Below are positions 55,078-63,225 of a DNA stretch of 64,000 nt, in pieces (within the stretch, counting starts at the first letter, position 1; each line of letters opens with the position of its first letter). Made by a program: the position numbers and the translations under genes. Under the pieces are notes generated by a model. It made no database searches. It was not told where the DNA came from and worked only from the letters and a program-made list of their open reading frames with translations. This DNA is from Pseudoxanthomonas beigongshangi (lineage in GTDB: Bacteria; Pseudomonadota; Gammaproteobacteria; Xanthomonadales; Xanthomonadaceae), in contig NZ_JADHDV010000018.1 of the NCBI RefSeq assembly GCF_016820515.1, positions 1-64,000 on the forward strand, given 5' to 3'.

Positions 55078-55845
55078 CTAGGGTGCGATCAGGAAGATCG
55101 CGTACACGTTTTCGGTGAAGGTGAGGGTGCCGGCCGCGAGGCTTTCCGCCTGCAGCGGCGGTGCCGCGGGGGCCGGCGGCAGGTAGGTATCGGCCGGCCT
55201 GGGCTCCATGGCCGCCACGGGACCGCTGGGCCATGTTCCCGCTTGCACGCCATAGGCAAAATCCGGAGCCACATCGGAAATGCTGTACAGGCCACGAATC
55301 CGGGTACCGTATGCCTTGGCCAGCTGCTCGGCCGTATGCCGGGTTTGCTCACCGGCTTCGCGTTTGAGCTGCCCGCGCAAGCTGGCCTCTGCGGAGTAGC
55401 CCGGTTCGAGACTGGCGATCTGTAGCTCGGGACTGGCCTTGATTTGCGCCAGGAAAGCCTGCGTATCTTCCAACCGGGAAAAGGTTCCAAGGACCTTCCG
55501 GCGCACCTGGCTTCCCTTGAACTCCCGCTTGTTGTCGCGCCAATCATAGTCAGGGGAAACACTCAGGGAGGATGCCTGCAGGGAGTCTTCGATCACCTGG
55601 TTGCGCTTGAAGGCTTCGATGACCTGGGCGGCGCTGGCCTGCACCTTCCGCCTGGCGGCGTCGGTGTCCAGGTCAGTCACCTGCAGGTCCAGGGAAACAG
55701 TGAAGCGATCCGGCACCACCGTGCGCGTGCCCTGCCCCTTGACCAACAGATGCGGTAGGGCCGGCAAGGCATTCATCTGCGCAGCGGCCAGCATCGGGGT
55801 GGACAGGAACACTATCGCCCACAACAATCGATTCATCATTCGCAT
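55078..55845 (-). CDS. SIMPL-domain (DUF541) periplasmic protein
   Basis: A 255-residue exported protein with a signal peptide ([17 protein letters not shown]) and a SIMPL/DUF541 domain (residues 33-215, starting [22 protein letters not shown]). SIMPL proteins form large oligomers in the periplasm and respond to oxidative stress in some bacteria. A Pro/Ala-rich tail ends the protein. It is inserted between trpE and trpG in the same direction, which is odd for an amino-acid operon. Confidence 0.87.
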   Translation of the reverse strand: MRMMNRLLWAIVFLSTPMLAAAQMNALPALPHLLVKGQGTRTVVPDRFTVSLDLQVTDLDTDAARRKVQASAAQVIEAFKRNQVIEDSLQASSLSVSPDYDWRDNKREFKGSQVRRKVLGTFSRLEDTQAFLAQIKASPELQIASLEPGYSAEASLRGQLKREAGEQTRHTAEQLAKAYGTRIRGLYSISDVAPDFAYGVQAGTWPSGPVAAMEPRPADTYLPPAPAAPPLQAESLAAGTLTFTENVYAIFLIAP

Positions 55846-55873
55846 CGGTACAGCTCCTTCGTCCCGTGGATTC

Positions 55874-57349
55874 TCACAATCCCTTCGCCGCTTCGGCCAC
55901 CGCGCGGAACAGCGCGCGGCCCTTGTTCATCGTCTCGTCCCATTCCTTGTCCGGATCCGAGTCGTAGACGATGCCGGCGCCGGCCTGCACGTGCAGGCGG
56001 CCGTCCTTGATCACCGCGGTGCGGATGGCGATGGCGGTGTCGGCGTCGCCGTGCCAGCCGATGTAGCCGATGCTGCCGGCGTAGACGTTGCGCTTGATCG
56101 GTTCCAGTTCGCGGATCACTTCCAGCGCGCGGATCTTCGGCGCGCCGCTGACGGTGCCGGCCGGGAAGGTCGCGCGCAGTACGTCGGCATAGCTCAGGCC
56201 CGGCAGCAGCCGGCCGGTCACCTCGCTGACGATATGCATGACGTGGCTGTAGCGTTCGATGACGAACTGCTCGCCCACCTGCACGGTCCCCGCCTCGGAG
56301 ACCCGGCCGGCATCGTTGCGGCCGAGGTCAATCAGCATCAAGTGTTCGGCGCGCTCCTTGGGATCGGCCAGCAGCTCGGCTTCCAGCGCCAGGTCCTCGT
56401 CGTGGGTGCGGCCGCGTGGACGGGTGCCGGCGATCGGACGCACGGTGACCTCGCCGTCCTGCAGGCGTACCAGGATTTCCGGCGACGAACCGACCACCTG
56501 GACGTCGCCCACATCGAGGAAATACATGTAGGGCGACGGATTCAGCGCACGCAGGGCGCGGTACACGTCCACCGGACGCGCGCTGAACGGTACGCTCAGC
56601 CGCTGCGAGAGCACCACCTGGAAGATGTCGCCGGCACGGATGTAGTCCTTGGACTTTTCCACCGCGGCGATGAAGCCCTCGCGGGTGAAGCCGGAGACGA
56701 AGTGGCTTTCATCCAGCACATCGCGGGTGATGGGCGCCGGATAGCCCGCGCCGGGCTGGCGCAGCTTGGCGGTGAGCGCGTCCAGGCGCGCCTGCGCGCC
56801 TTCCCAGGCGCCGTCCTCGCGCGGATCGGCGTGCACGATCAGGTACAGGCGCCCCTTGAGGTTGTCGAACACCGCAAGTTCTTCCGACAGCATCAACAGG
56901 ATGTCCGGGGTATCGAGTTCGTCGGGCTTGTCGCCGCCGCTCAGGCGCGGCTCGATATAGCCGATGCACTCGAAACCGAACCAGCCCACGAGCCCGCCGG
57001 TGAAACCGGGTAGCCCTTCCAGTCGCGGCACGGTATGCGCGGCGCGCAGGGACTCGACCTCGGCGAAAGGGTCGGCCACTTCGCGGCGTTCCACGAGTTC
57101 GCCGCGTTCGCGGATTTCCAGCGTGTGCCCGCGGAAGCTGATCACCCGCCGCGCCGGCAGGCCGATGATCGAATAGCGGCCGAAACGCTCGCCGCCTTCC
57201 ACCGATTCGAACAGGTAGGTATGCGGGGCGTCGGCGAGTTTCAGGTAGACCGAGAGCGGCGTGTCCAGGTCGGACAGCACTTCACGGACAACGGGGATGC
57301 GGGTGTGACCTTCAGCGGCGTGGCGCTGGAACTGCTCGAGCGAAATCAA
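55874..57349 (-). CDS. trpE: anthranilate synthase component I
   Basis: Chorismate-using subunit that makes anthranilate with TrpG. The N-terminal regulatory block contains the tryptophan-binding type segment YLFESVEGGERFGRYSI; the catalytic core has PSPYMYFLDVGDVQVVGSSP, RPIAGTRPRGRTHDEDLALE and the C-terminal GSIGYIGWHGDADTAIAIRT. The TTG start (LISLEQFQRH) has ribosome site GGAAGG seven bases upstream and gives 491 residues; an ATG five to ten codons upstream is possible. Confidence 0.93.
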   Translation of the reverse strand: MISLEQFQRHAAEGHTRIPVVREVLSDLDTPLSVYLKLADAPHTYLFESVEGGERFGRYSIIGLPARRVISFRGHTLEIRERGELVERREVADPFAEVESLRAAHTVPRLEGLPGFTGGLVGWFGFECIGYIEPRLSGGDKPDELDTPDILLMLSEELAVFDNLKGRLYLIVHADPREDGAWEGAQARLDALTAKLRQPGAGYPAPITRDVLDESHFVSGFTREGFIAAVEKSKDYIRAGDIFQVVLSQRLSVPFSARPVDVYRALRALNPSPYMYFLDVGDVQVVGSSPEILVRLQDGEVTVRPIAGTRPRGRTHDEDLALEAELLADPKERAEHLMLIDLGRNDAGRVSEAGTVQVGEQFVIERYSHVMHIVSEVTGRLLPGLSYADVLRATFPAGTVSGAPKIRALEVIRELEPIKRNVYAGSIGYIGWHGDADTAIAIRTAVIKDGRLHVQAGAGIVYDSDPDKEWDETMNKGRALFRAVAEAAKGL

Positions 57350-57522
57350 GACGGCTTTCCTTCCGGGACGCGGGGGCATGGCAGACGACGGCAACGGGCC
57401 ACCATCGCCAGCAGCGGCGTGCGGAAGAAACGGAAAGCGGGGTCGTCTGGCTGAACACGGGGCTACTCTACCCGATGGCCGGGCCGCGGGGCCAGTCCTC
57501 GGGGCTGTGGATCACTGGGTGG

Positions 57523-57548
57523 AAATGGGTCCCGGCTTTCGCTGGGAC
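57523..57548 (+). repeat. dispersed intergenic repeat, copy 2
   Basis: AAATGGGTCCCGGC then TTTCGCTGGGAC lies in the 284-base gap before trpE. It shares its first 14 bases with the copy at 47896. Repeats of this shape (ATGGGTCCCGGC...GGGAC) are common between genes in Xanthomonas relatives. Confidence 0.55.
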
Positions 57549-57633
57549 GGCGGGAGGCGGACCTTAAATCGTCCTCTGGTGGAGGCTGGATATGGTCCGG
57601 CGCGAAATCCGTCGCCATCCAGCGAACGCTGGG

Positions 57634-58566
57634 TCAGCCGTGCGCCAGCAGCGGGCAATCGGGTGGCAGGTGCATGCGCAGACGGCCGGGGACGCAGGTG
57701 ATGCGGAAATGCCGTGAACGCACCGGTTCGCCGTCGAGGTTGAGTGTGATGGGTTCGGCTGCCGACAACTCGACCCAGGGCAGGCGCGCATGCGTGGCGA
57801 TCCGCTCCAGCGCCTCGCGCTTGCCCTGGGTCAGGAGGGTTCCCACGGTCGCGCCCACTTCCCCGTTGAGCGTCGGCACGATGGTCAGATCGAGTTGTCC
57901 GTCGTTGGCGACGGCATCCGGACACAGCGCCTGACCGCCGCCGGCCTGGCGCCCGTTGCCGATGCCCAGGGCGATGAACTCGCCGCCCCAGGCGAAATCC
58001 GGGCCGCGCAGTTCCGCCACGATCGGCTCGATGCGGCCGAGGCGGGCAATCCCCGTGACCAGATAGGCCAGCCCGCCCAGCACTTTCTTCAGGCCTTCAT
58101 CGGTTTCCACGGTCACTTCCGTGCCAAACCCGCCACTGGCCAGGTTGGCGCACCAATGGACCTCGTCGCCAGTTTCGATCCTCAGCAGATCGATCGGCAC
58201 CGCGGGTTCGGCGGCCGCCAGTCCCAGCGCGTCTCCGGGCTCGGGCGGGATGCCGGCGGCGGCGGCGAAGTCGTTGGCCGTGCCCATCGGCACCAGGGCC
58301 AGCGTGGGGAGCGCGTCGGCGGTTTCCTCGCGATGGGCCAGGGCGGTCGCCACCTCGCTCAGGGTTCCGTCGCCTCCGGCGGCCACCAGCGCGTCCACGC
58401 CTTCGGCGATTGCTTCGGATACGTGGCGTTCGGCGTCGCCGGCTTCCCAGGTCACCCGCACTTCCAGCGTGATCCCGCGTTCGCGCCAGTGCGCGACCGC
58501 CGCGCGCAGGGCATCGTCGCCCGCCGCTTTGCCATTGAGGATGAGACGCCAGCGCGCTGTCTGCAT
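57634..58566 (-). CDS. yegS: YegS-type lipid kinase (DAGK catalytic domain)
   Basis: Kinase of the diacylglycerol kinase catalytic family, 310 residues, acting on a membrane lipid such as phosphatidylglycerol or diacylglycerol. The nucleotide-binding glycine motif is [15 protein letters not shown]; the substrate and metal region [15 protein letters not shown] and [15 protein letters not shown] are conserved, as is the LDLTIV segment of the beta-sandwich domain. Start [12 protein letters not shown]. It is divergent from a possible small RNA downstream of its promoter. Confidence 0.92.
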   Translation of the reverse strand: MQTARWRLILNGKAAGDDALRAAVAHWRERGITLEVRVTWEAGDAERHVSEAIAEGVDALVAAGGDGTLSEVATALAHREETADALPTLALVPMGTANDFAAAAGIPPEPGDALGLAAAEPAVPIDLLRIETGDEVHWCANLASGGFGTEVTVETDEGLKKVLGGLAYLVTGIARLGRIEPIVAELRGPDFAWGGEFIALGIGNGRQAGGGQALCPDAVANDGQLDLTIVPTLNGEVGATVGTLLTQGKREALERIATHARLPWVELSAAEPITLNLDGEPVRSRHFRITCVPGRLRMHLPPDCPLLAHG

Positions 58567-58764
58567 GAAGGAGGATGAAGAAGGGGATGGCGAACGCTAG
58601 CAGGTCACGCGCACCGGCAGGTTAACGCGTGGGCGCGGGACGATGCGGAATGCCTGCCCGGCAGCGGTCGCGGGCAATCGTGCAGGTGCCGTTGCTTTCG
58701 TTCCCGCTTGGGTCGATCCCGGCGCACATTGCGCAACCGCCTGAACTACCGTGATGAGGCCCGG
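58567..58764. other. non-coding stretch upstream of yegS
   Basis: Part of the 441-base gap between yegS and rpe. This section holds the presumed yegS promoter but I see no clear hexamers, repeats or short genes in it. The next 245 bases hold the Pho-box-like site, the small RNA candidate and the REP cluster listed separately. Confidence 0.6.
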
Positions 58765-58798
58765 CTGTCATCCGGGTGTCATCCGGCGCCGGTAGCGT
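58765..58798 (+). promoter_or_regulatory. Pho-box-like promoter of a small RNA
   Basis: CTGTCAT at 58765 and GTGTCAT at 58776 form direct repeats four bases apart, the architecture of a PhoB-binding Pho box (13 of 14 repeat positions match CTGTCAT). TAGCGT, a weak -10, starts 10 bases after the second repeat, the spacing PhoB-dependent promoters use in place of a -35. The promoter faces right. Confidence 0.5.
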
Positions 58799-58803
58799 AG
58801 AAA

Positions 58804-58887
58804 GTCATAGCAGGGACGATGGGCGGAGGCAGGATCAGCCTCCAATTTTCCGAAAGGCGGTGGCCATTGGCCACCGCCTTTCTTCTT
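58804..58887 (+). ncRNA. candidate small RNA with GGA loop and terminator
   Basis: A predicted start around 58804 follows the Pho-box-like promoter. The transcript would contain stem GGAGGC/GCCTCC whose loop AGGATCA exposes a GGA (the core of CsrA/RsmA sites), a second GGA further 5', and a perfect 13-base terminator stem (AAAGGCGGTGGCC/GGCCACCGCCTTT) followed by CTTCTT. It would be about 80 bases. No known RNA family is recognised. Confidence 0.45.
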
Positions 58888-58910
58888 GGCCGGGATTTGA
58901 CGGCCGGGGC

Positions 58911-59007
58911 AGCGGAAGCTCCGCTCTACCGTCTACGTGGAGCCGAGCTTGCTCGGCTGCTCTTCGCGCGGAACCAACCTCGCACAGCGAAGCAAGCTCC
59001 GCTCTAC
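58911..59007. repeat. cluster of three REP palindromes next to rpe
   Basis: Two minus-oriented GTAG-headed copies (58911-58929 and 58986-59007; GTAGAGCGGAGC... type) flank a plus-oriented copy (58937-58958, AGCCGAGC-TT-GCTCGGCT, headed GTGG). The last ends directly at the rpe stop codon. Confidence 0.75.
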
Positions 59008-59679
59008 TCAGCGGGCGGCGGCGACGGCTTCGCGCATGCGGCGGATGACATCGGCGTAGTCCGGCGCGTTGAAGATCGCCGAGCCGGCGACGAAGGTGTC
59101 GGCGCCGGCTGCGGCGATTTCGCCGATGTTGTCGGCCTTCACCCCGCCGTCGATTTCCAGCCGGATGGCCTTGCCGGAGGCATCGATCTTTTCGCGGACC
59201 GCACGCAGCTTGTCGAGCGCGGAAGGAATGAACGCCTGGCCGCCGAAGCCGGGATTCACCGACATCAGCAGGACCAGATCCAGATCCGCCAGCACCCAGT
59301 CCAGCACGTCCACCGGCGTGGCCGGATTCAGCACCAGCCCGGCCTTGCAGCCGTGCGACTTGATCAGCTGCACCGTGCGATGGACATGACGCGAGGCCTC
59401 GGGATGGAAGCTGATGATGCTGGCGCCGGCCTCGGCGAAGTCCGGGATGATCCGATCCACCGGTTCCACCATCAGGTGCACGTCGATCGGCGCGGTGACG
59501 CCGTGCTTGCGCAGGGCCTGGCACACCATCGGGCCGATGGTGAGGTTGGGGACGTAGTGGTTGTCCATCACGTCGAAGTGCACCCAGTCGGCGCCGGCGG
59601 CGATCACGTTGTCGACTTCCTCGCCCAGCCTGGCGAAGTCGGCGGACAGGATGGAGGGGGCAATCAGGCAATCGGACAT
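59008..59679 (-). CDS. rpe: ribulose-phosphate 3-epimerase
   Basis: Interconverts ribulose 5-phosphate and xylulose 5-phosphate in the pentose phosphate pathway. TIM barrel of 223 residues with [35 protein letters not shown] (metal ligands), [15 protein letters not shown] and the C-terminal [18 protein letters not shown]. Start MSDCLIAPS. It follows the DnaJ-like gene by 43 bases and is probably co-transcribed with it. Confidence 0.96.
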   Translation of the reverse strand: MSDCLIAPSILSADFARLGEEVDNVIAAGADWVHFDVMDNHYVPNLTIGPMVCQALRKHGVTAPIDVHLMVEPVDRIIPDFAEAGASIISFHPEASRHVHRTVQLIKSHGCKAGLVLNPATPVDVLDWVLADLDLVLLMSVNPGFGGQAFIPSALDKLRAVREKIDASGKAIRLEIDGGVKADNIGEIAAAGADTFVAGSAIFNAPDYADVIRRMREAVAAAR

Positions 59680-59722
59680 GGGGCTCTCGTCGGGTCGGTG
59701 CGGCGGGAAGGCGCGGGCGCGT

Positions 59723-60049
59723 TCAGCGCCGGCGCAGGGTCTTGATGCGGTCGTAGGCGGCATTGATTTCGCCGGCCTTGCGCTCGGCCTGGCGGCGCAG
59801 TTCCTCGGCGGCGCCCGCGTACTTGTCGGGGTGGTACTGGGAAATCAGCCGGCGGTAGGCCTGGTCGATCTCGGCGTCGGTGGCGTCGCTGGTGAGGTTG
59901 AACACCCGGTAGGGGTTGTCCCGGGACAGCTTGAACCAGTCCTCGTCGAAGGCATGGCCGATCAGCAGCCCGATCAGGCCGCCCACCGGGTGCCGCATCA
60001 GCAGCCAGCCGGCGATGAATCCGAGCAATTTGCCGTACCAGCGCTTCAT
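59723..60049 (-). CDS. small membrane-anchored J-domain protein
   Basis: A 108-residue protein with one N-terminal membrane helix ([11 protein letters not shown]) and a short glycine-rich loop, then a J-domain (about 47-105) with the HPD motif in [11 protein letters not shown]. It resembles a cut-down DjlA: the central TerB-like domain is absent. It probably recruits DnaK to the membrane. It is transcribed just before rpe and is divergent from purC. Confidence 0.85.
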   Translation of the reverse strand: MKRWYGKLLGFIAGWLLMRHPVGGLIGLLIGHAFDEDWFKLSRDNPYRVFNLTSDATDAEIDQAYRRLISQYHPDKYAGAAEELRRQAERKAGEINAAYDRIKTLRRR

Positions 60050-60234
60050 CCGGGCGGGGTTTCCGTGAAATTGGCGGCCATTTTACGGCACAGCGGCCCG
60101 GCATCGCCGTACACTACGCGGCCCGGCCGGGTTCCGGGCACGCCCAGGCGGCTTGCGGGACACGGAGCGGGGAGGACTTCGGGTGCGCTGCGCGCGCCCT
60201 TCCGACCGAAATCCGGACTCCCCGAGGAGTATTT

Positions 60235-61161
60235 GTGCCGACGACGTTGCTTCAATCCGATCTGCCCGGCCTGCCGTTGCGCCACCGCGGCAAGGTCCGC
60301 GATGTATTCGACATTCCCCGCGAGCGTCTGCCCGCCGACGCGCCGCCTGGCGACTACCTGCTGATGGTAGCCACCGATCGCCTCAGCGCGTTCGACGTGG
60401 TGCTGCCGGATCCGATTCCCGGCAAGGGCGAGATGCTCTGCCAGATCTCCAACTTTTGGTTCGCCAAGACCGCCCACCTGCTGCCCAACCACCTGACCGG
60501 CATCGACGTGGCCAGCGTGCTGCCCGCAGGCGTGGATCCCGCGCTGTACGCGAAGCGCGCGGTGGTGACCCGCAGGCTCAAGCCGGTGCCGGTGGAAGCC
60601 ATCGCCCGCGGCTACCTGATCGGCAGCGGCTGGAAGGACTACCAGCGCACGGGCAAGGTCAGTGGCATCGAGCTGCCCGACGGCCTGCGCCAGGCCGAAC
60701 GTCTGGCGGAACCGATTTTCACGCCCTCCACCAAGGCGGCGGTCGGCGACCACGACGAGAACATCGATTTCGACGCGATGGTCAAGACCGTGGGCGCGGA
60801 ACTGGCCGAGCGCGTGCGCGACGCCACCCTGCGCATCTACCGCTACGCCGCCGAGTACGCGGCCGAGCGCGGCATCCTGCTGGCCGACACCAAGTTCGAG
60901 TTCGGTACCGACGCCGACGGCCGCCTGTACATCATGGACGAGATGCTGACTCCCGATTCCTCGCGCTACTGGCCGGCGGATCAGTACGAGGTCGGCACCA
61001 GCCCGCCGAGCTACGACAAGCAGTTCGTGCGCGACTACCTGGAAACGCTGGACTGGGACAAGACCGCGCCGGGCCCGCGCCTGCCCGCCGAAGTCATCGA
61101 ACGCACCCGCGCGAAGTACGCCGAAGCGCTGCTGCGGCTGGCTGATCTGCGGCTGGATTGA
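60235..61161 (+). CDS. purC: phosphoribosylaminoimidazole-succinocarboxamide synthase
   Basis: SAICAR synthetase of purine synthesis, 308 residues (the long form). The nucleotide-binding [33 protein letters not shown] and DTKFEFG motifs are intact, as is the C-terminal [17 protein letters not shown]. The start is GTG with ribosome site CGAGGAG seven bases before. A REP element lies after its stop. Confidence 0.96.
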   Translation: MPTTLLQSDLPGLPLRHRGKVRDVFDIPRERLPADAPPGDYLLMVATDRLSAFDVVLPDPIPGKGEMLCQISNFWFAKTAHLLPNHLTGIDVASVLPAGVDPALYAKRAVVTRRLKPVPVEAIARGYLIGSGWKDYQRTGKVSGIELPDGLRQAERLAEPIFTPSTKAAVGDHDENIDFDAMVKTVGAELAERVRDATLRIYRYAAEYAAERGILLADTKFEFGTDADGRLYIMDEMLTPDSSRYWPADQYEVGTSPPSYDKQFVRDYLETLDWDKTAPGPRLPAEVIERTRAKYAEALLRLADLRLD

Positions 61162-61168
61162 TCCCGGG

Positions 61169-61193
61169 GCTCGCGGCCGGAGGCCGCTCCTAC
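61169..61193 (-). repeat. GTAG-headed REP element
   Basis: Read on the minus strand, GTAG heads the palindrome GAGCGGCC-TCC-GGCCGCG. It lies just after the purC stop. The core palindrome differs from the 43306 and 58911 copies but the head and build agree. Confidence 0.65.
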
Positions 61194-61310
61194 CGAGGTT
61201 ACCGCCGCTCTTGCGGGACCGGCGCCTGGCGCGCGCCGGTCGGGTGGCGTTCACCGCGGCGTGGGCTAGCATCGCCATCCCGTGCTGTTCGCACCTCGCC
61301 GGCCTCGTCC

Positions 61311-61646
61311 ATGAATCCGGGTTACCTGTATCTGGCCATCGCCATCGTGGCCGAGGTCGTCGCCACCAGCGCGTTGAAATCGGCGGCCGGCTTCACCCGG
61401 CTCGGGCCATCGCTGATCGTGGCCATCGGCTACGGCATCGCCTTCTACTGCCTGTCGCTAGTGATGAAAACCGTCCCGATCGGCGTTGCCTATGCGATCT
61501 GGTCCGGGGCGGGCATCGTGCTGATCGCTCTGATCGGCTGGCTGGTGCTCAAGCAGAGCCTGGACCTGCCGGCCGTGCTCGGCATGGGCCTGATCGTGGC
61601 CGGGGTGGCCGTGATCCAGCTGTTCTCGCGCGTCTCCGGTCATTGA
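61311..61646 (+). CDS. SMR-family multidrug transporter, EmrE-like
   Basis: Four-helix small multidrug resistance protein of 111 residues. The essential glutamate is Glu15 in [19 protein letters not shown]; helix 3 reads [20 protein letters not shown]. The sequence is of the quaternary-ammonium exporting EmrE/QacE subgroup rather than Gdx, so the two SMR genes of the window are not duplicates. It has no riboswitch-like leader. Confidence 0.92.
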   Translation: MNPGYLYLAIAIVAEVVATSALKSAAGFTRLGPSLIVAIGYGIAFYCLSLVMKTVPIGVAYAIWSGAGIVLIALIGWLVLKQSLDLPAVLGMGLIVAGVAVIQLFSRVSGH

Positions 61647-61735
61647 ACCCCGGTGCCGGCCCGCGCACAGCGCGCGCCGCCCGCGCCTGCGCTATGCTCC
61701 ATACCCTGCCGCATCGACATCCTCGGGAGGGATGC

Positions 61736-62215
61736 ATGAACGCGACCGCGCAACGCCCGGTGGACCGCTGGTTCGCCAGTTACTCCGGCGACCACCAGAA
61801 CGTCACCAACCAGAAGATCCACCTCTTCGCCGTCCCCGCCATCCTGTGGACGGTGGTCGCGCTGCTGTGGTGCATCCCCGTGTTCGGCACCTGGATGAAG
61901 TCCGGCATCTGGGCGGCGCTGGCGATGTTCGGTGCGTGGATGTTCTACAACCGGATGTCGCGCCCGCTCGGCCTGGGCATGCTGGCGATCTTCGTGGCGA
62001 TGGCCTGGCTGACCCGCTGGCTGGAAGGCATGCTGGGGGTGGCGAACCTGTTCTGGCTGGCCCTGTGCGTGTTCGTGGTCGCCTGGATCGCGCAGTTCAT
62101 CGGCCACAAGATCGAAGGCCGCAAACCGAGTTTCCTCACCGATCTCACCTACCTGCTGATCGGGCCGGCCTGGGTCCTGGCCAAGTTCTACCGGGTGATG
62201 GGCTGGCGTTACTGA
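61736..62215 (+). CDS. DUF962 (Mpo1/YGL010w-like) membrane protein
   Basis: A 159-residue protein with four hydrophobic helices and the family's N-terminal HxxxxN...NxxxH pattern (YSGDHQNVTNQKIHLFAVP). The yeast member Mpo1 is an iron-dependent dioxygenase acting on 2-hydroxy fatty acids; bacterial members are untested. WIAQFIGHKIEGRKPS supplies the second conserved His segment. Ribosome site GGGAGGGA. Confident family, uncertain function. Confidence 0.88.
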   Translation: MNATAQRPVDRWFASYSGDHQNVTNQKIHLFAVPAILWTVVALLWCIPVFGTWMKSGIWAALAMFGAWMFYNRMSRPLGLGMLAIFVAMAWLTRWLEGMLGVANLFWLALCVFVVAWIAQFIGHKIEGRKPSFLTDLTYLLIGPAWVLAKFYRVMGWRY

Positions 62216-62231
62216 TCGGGATGCGCCGCGC

Positions 62232-63101
62232 TCAGCGCGGCAGCATGTCCGCATCCGGCTGGAAACCGCGCGGCGCGTAGCCGAAATCCTGTCGCGCCGG
62301 CCCGGCGTCGAATACCAGGTCCTCGCGCATACGCGCCACCGCCGCACCCGTCAGGCCCTGCAAACGTCCGCTCGCGCGCGCCGCCAGGACCGCGGCGGAA
62401 AACATCGGCGACGGCAGCACGATCAGGCGCGGCGGAGGCTGCAGCGCGGCCAGCGTGCGTCGGACCATTTCGCGATAGACCACGGTTTCGCCACCGGGCA
62501 ACGCATAGGCCTTGGCGTGCGTGGCCGCCACATCCACCACCGCCTGGGCGGCCGCGGCCAGGTCCGCCACATGGACCGGCTGGCGCCGCCCGCGCGCATT
62601 GGCAGGCAACACGAAGAATCCGCTGCGCCGTGCCATCGCCGCGATTCGCGACAGGGTCTGGTCGCTGCCCGCGCCATAGACCAGCGTGGGACGCAGCACC
62701 GTGGCCTGCGCCCCCCGCAGCGCCGCCGTCCCGAACACCCGCGCCTCGGCATCCCGCAGGCGTCCGGCCAAATCACGCTCGCCACTGTCGGCGGAAGCGT
62801 GCTTGGTCTCGACGCTCGTGGATCCGAAGGCCACCACGCGCGGACATGCCATTCGCGCGTCCGCGTACCAATGTGAAAAACGATCCAGCGGACCAGTGCT
62901 GAAAATCACGTCGACCCGCTCGGGGAGTTCCGGCATCGCGTCGAACTCCCCTCGCAACCAGTGAACGCCGGACTGTTGCTCGCGCGATTGCCGTGACACG
63001 GCGTAGCTGCGCCAACCCGCCGCGCGCAGACGCGCCAGCAGGGCCGCGCCGATCTGTCCGGTGCCGCCGAAGATCAGGGCGCTGCGGGACTGCGAAGACA
63101 T
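62232..63101 (-). CDS. NAD(P)-dependent sugar epimerase/SDR-type oxidoreductase
   Basis: A 289-residue extended-SDR protein. The nucleotide-binding motif is LIFGGTGQIGAALLARL; the later motifs RPTLVYGAGSDQTLSR and VHVADLAAAAQAVVD are of the NAD-dependent epimerase/dehydratase class. The YxxxK-type catalytic tyrosine is not obvious (SVETKHASADSGER occupies the usual place), so it may be an atypical or non-epimerase member. Start MSSQSRSAL. It is divergent from the antiporter gene. Confidence 0.82.
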   Translation of the reverse strand: MSSQSRSALIFGGTGQIGAALLARLRAAGWRSYAVSRQSREQQSGVHWLRGEFDAMPELPERVDVIFSTGPLDRFSHWYADARMACPRVVAFGSTSVETKHASADSGERDLAGRLRDAEARVFGTAALRGAQATVLRPTLVYGAGSDQTLSRIAAMARRSGFFVLPANARGRRQPVHVADLAAAAQAVVDVAATHAKAYALPGGETVVYREMVRRTLAALQPPPRLIVLPSPMFSAAVLAARASGRLQGLTGAAVARMREDLVFDAGPARQDFGYAPRGFQPDADMLPR

Positions 63102-63225
63102 GGAATGCACGTTTCCCCGTGGATGAACGAGATGGCCGGAACCGGTGCAAAGCATAGCGAAGCCGCCATTCCGCGTGCGTTGCCCTGTTAAACTCGGGTC
63201 AACACCCGCCATCGAAGTCCGACGA

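Noticed and set aside
58819-59745. A plus-strand frame starting at an ATG inside the candidate small RNA
   Set aside because: It runs antisense through rpe with low-complexity sequence, so the ATG is more likely part of the RNA than a gene start.
61311-61646. Second guanidinium exporter
   Set aside because: The protein is of the EmrE subgroup and has no ACGR hairpins upstream, so guanidine export is not supported.
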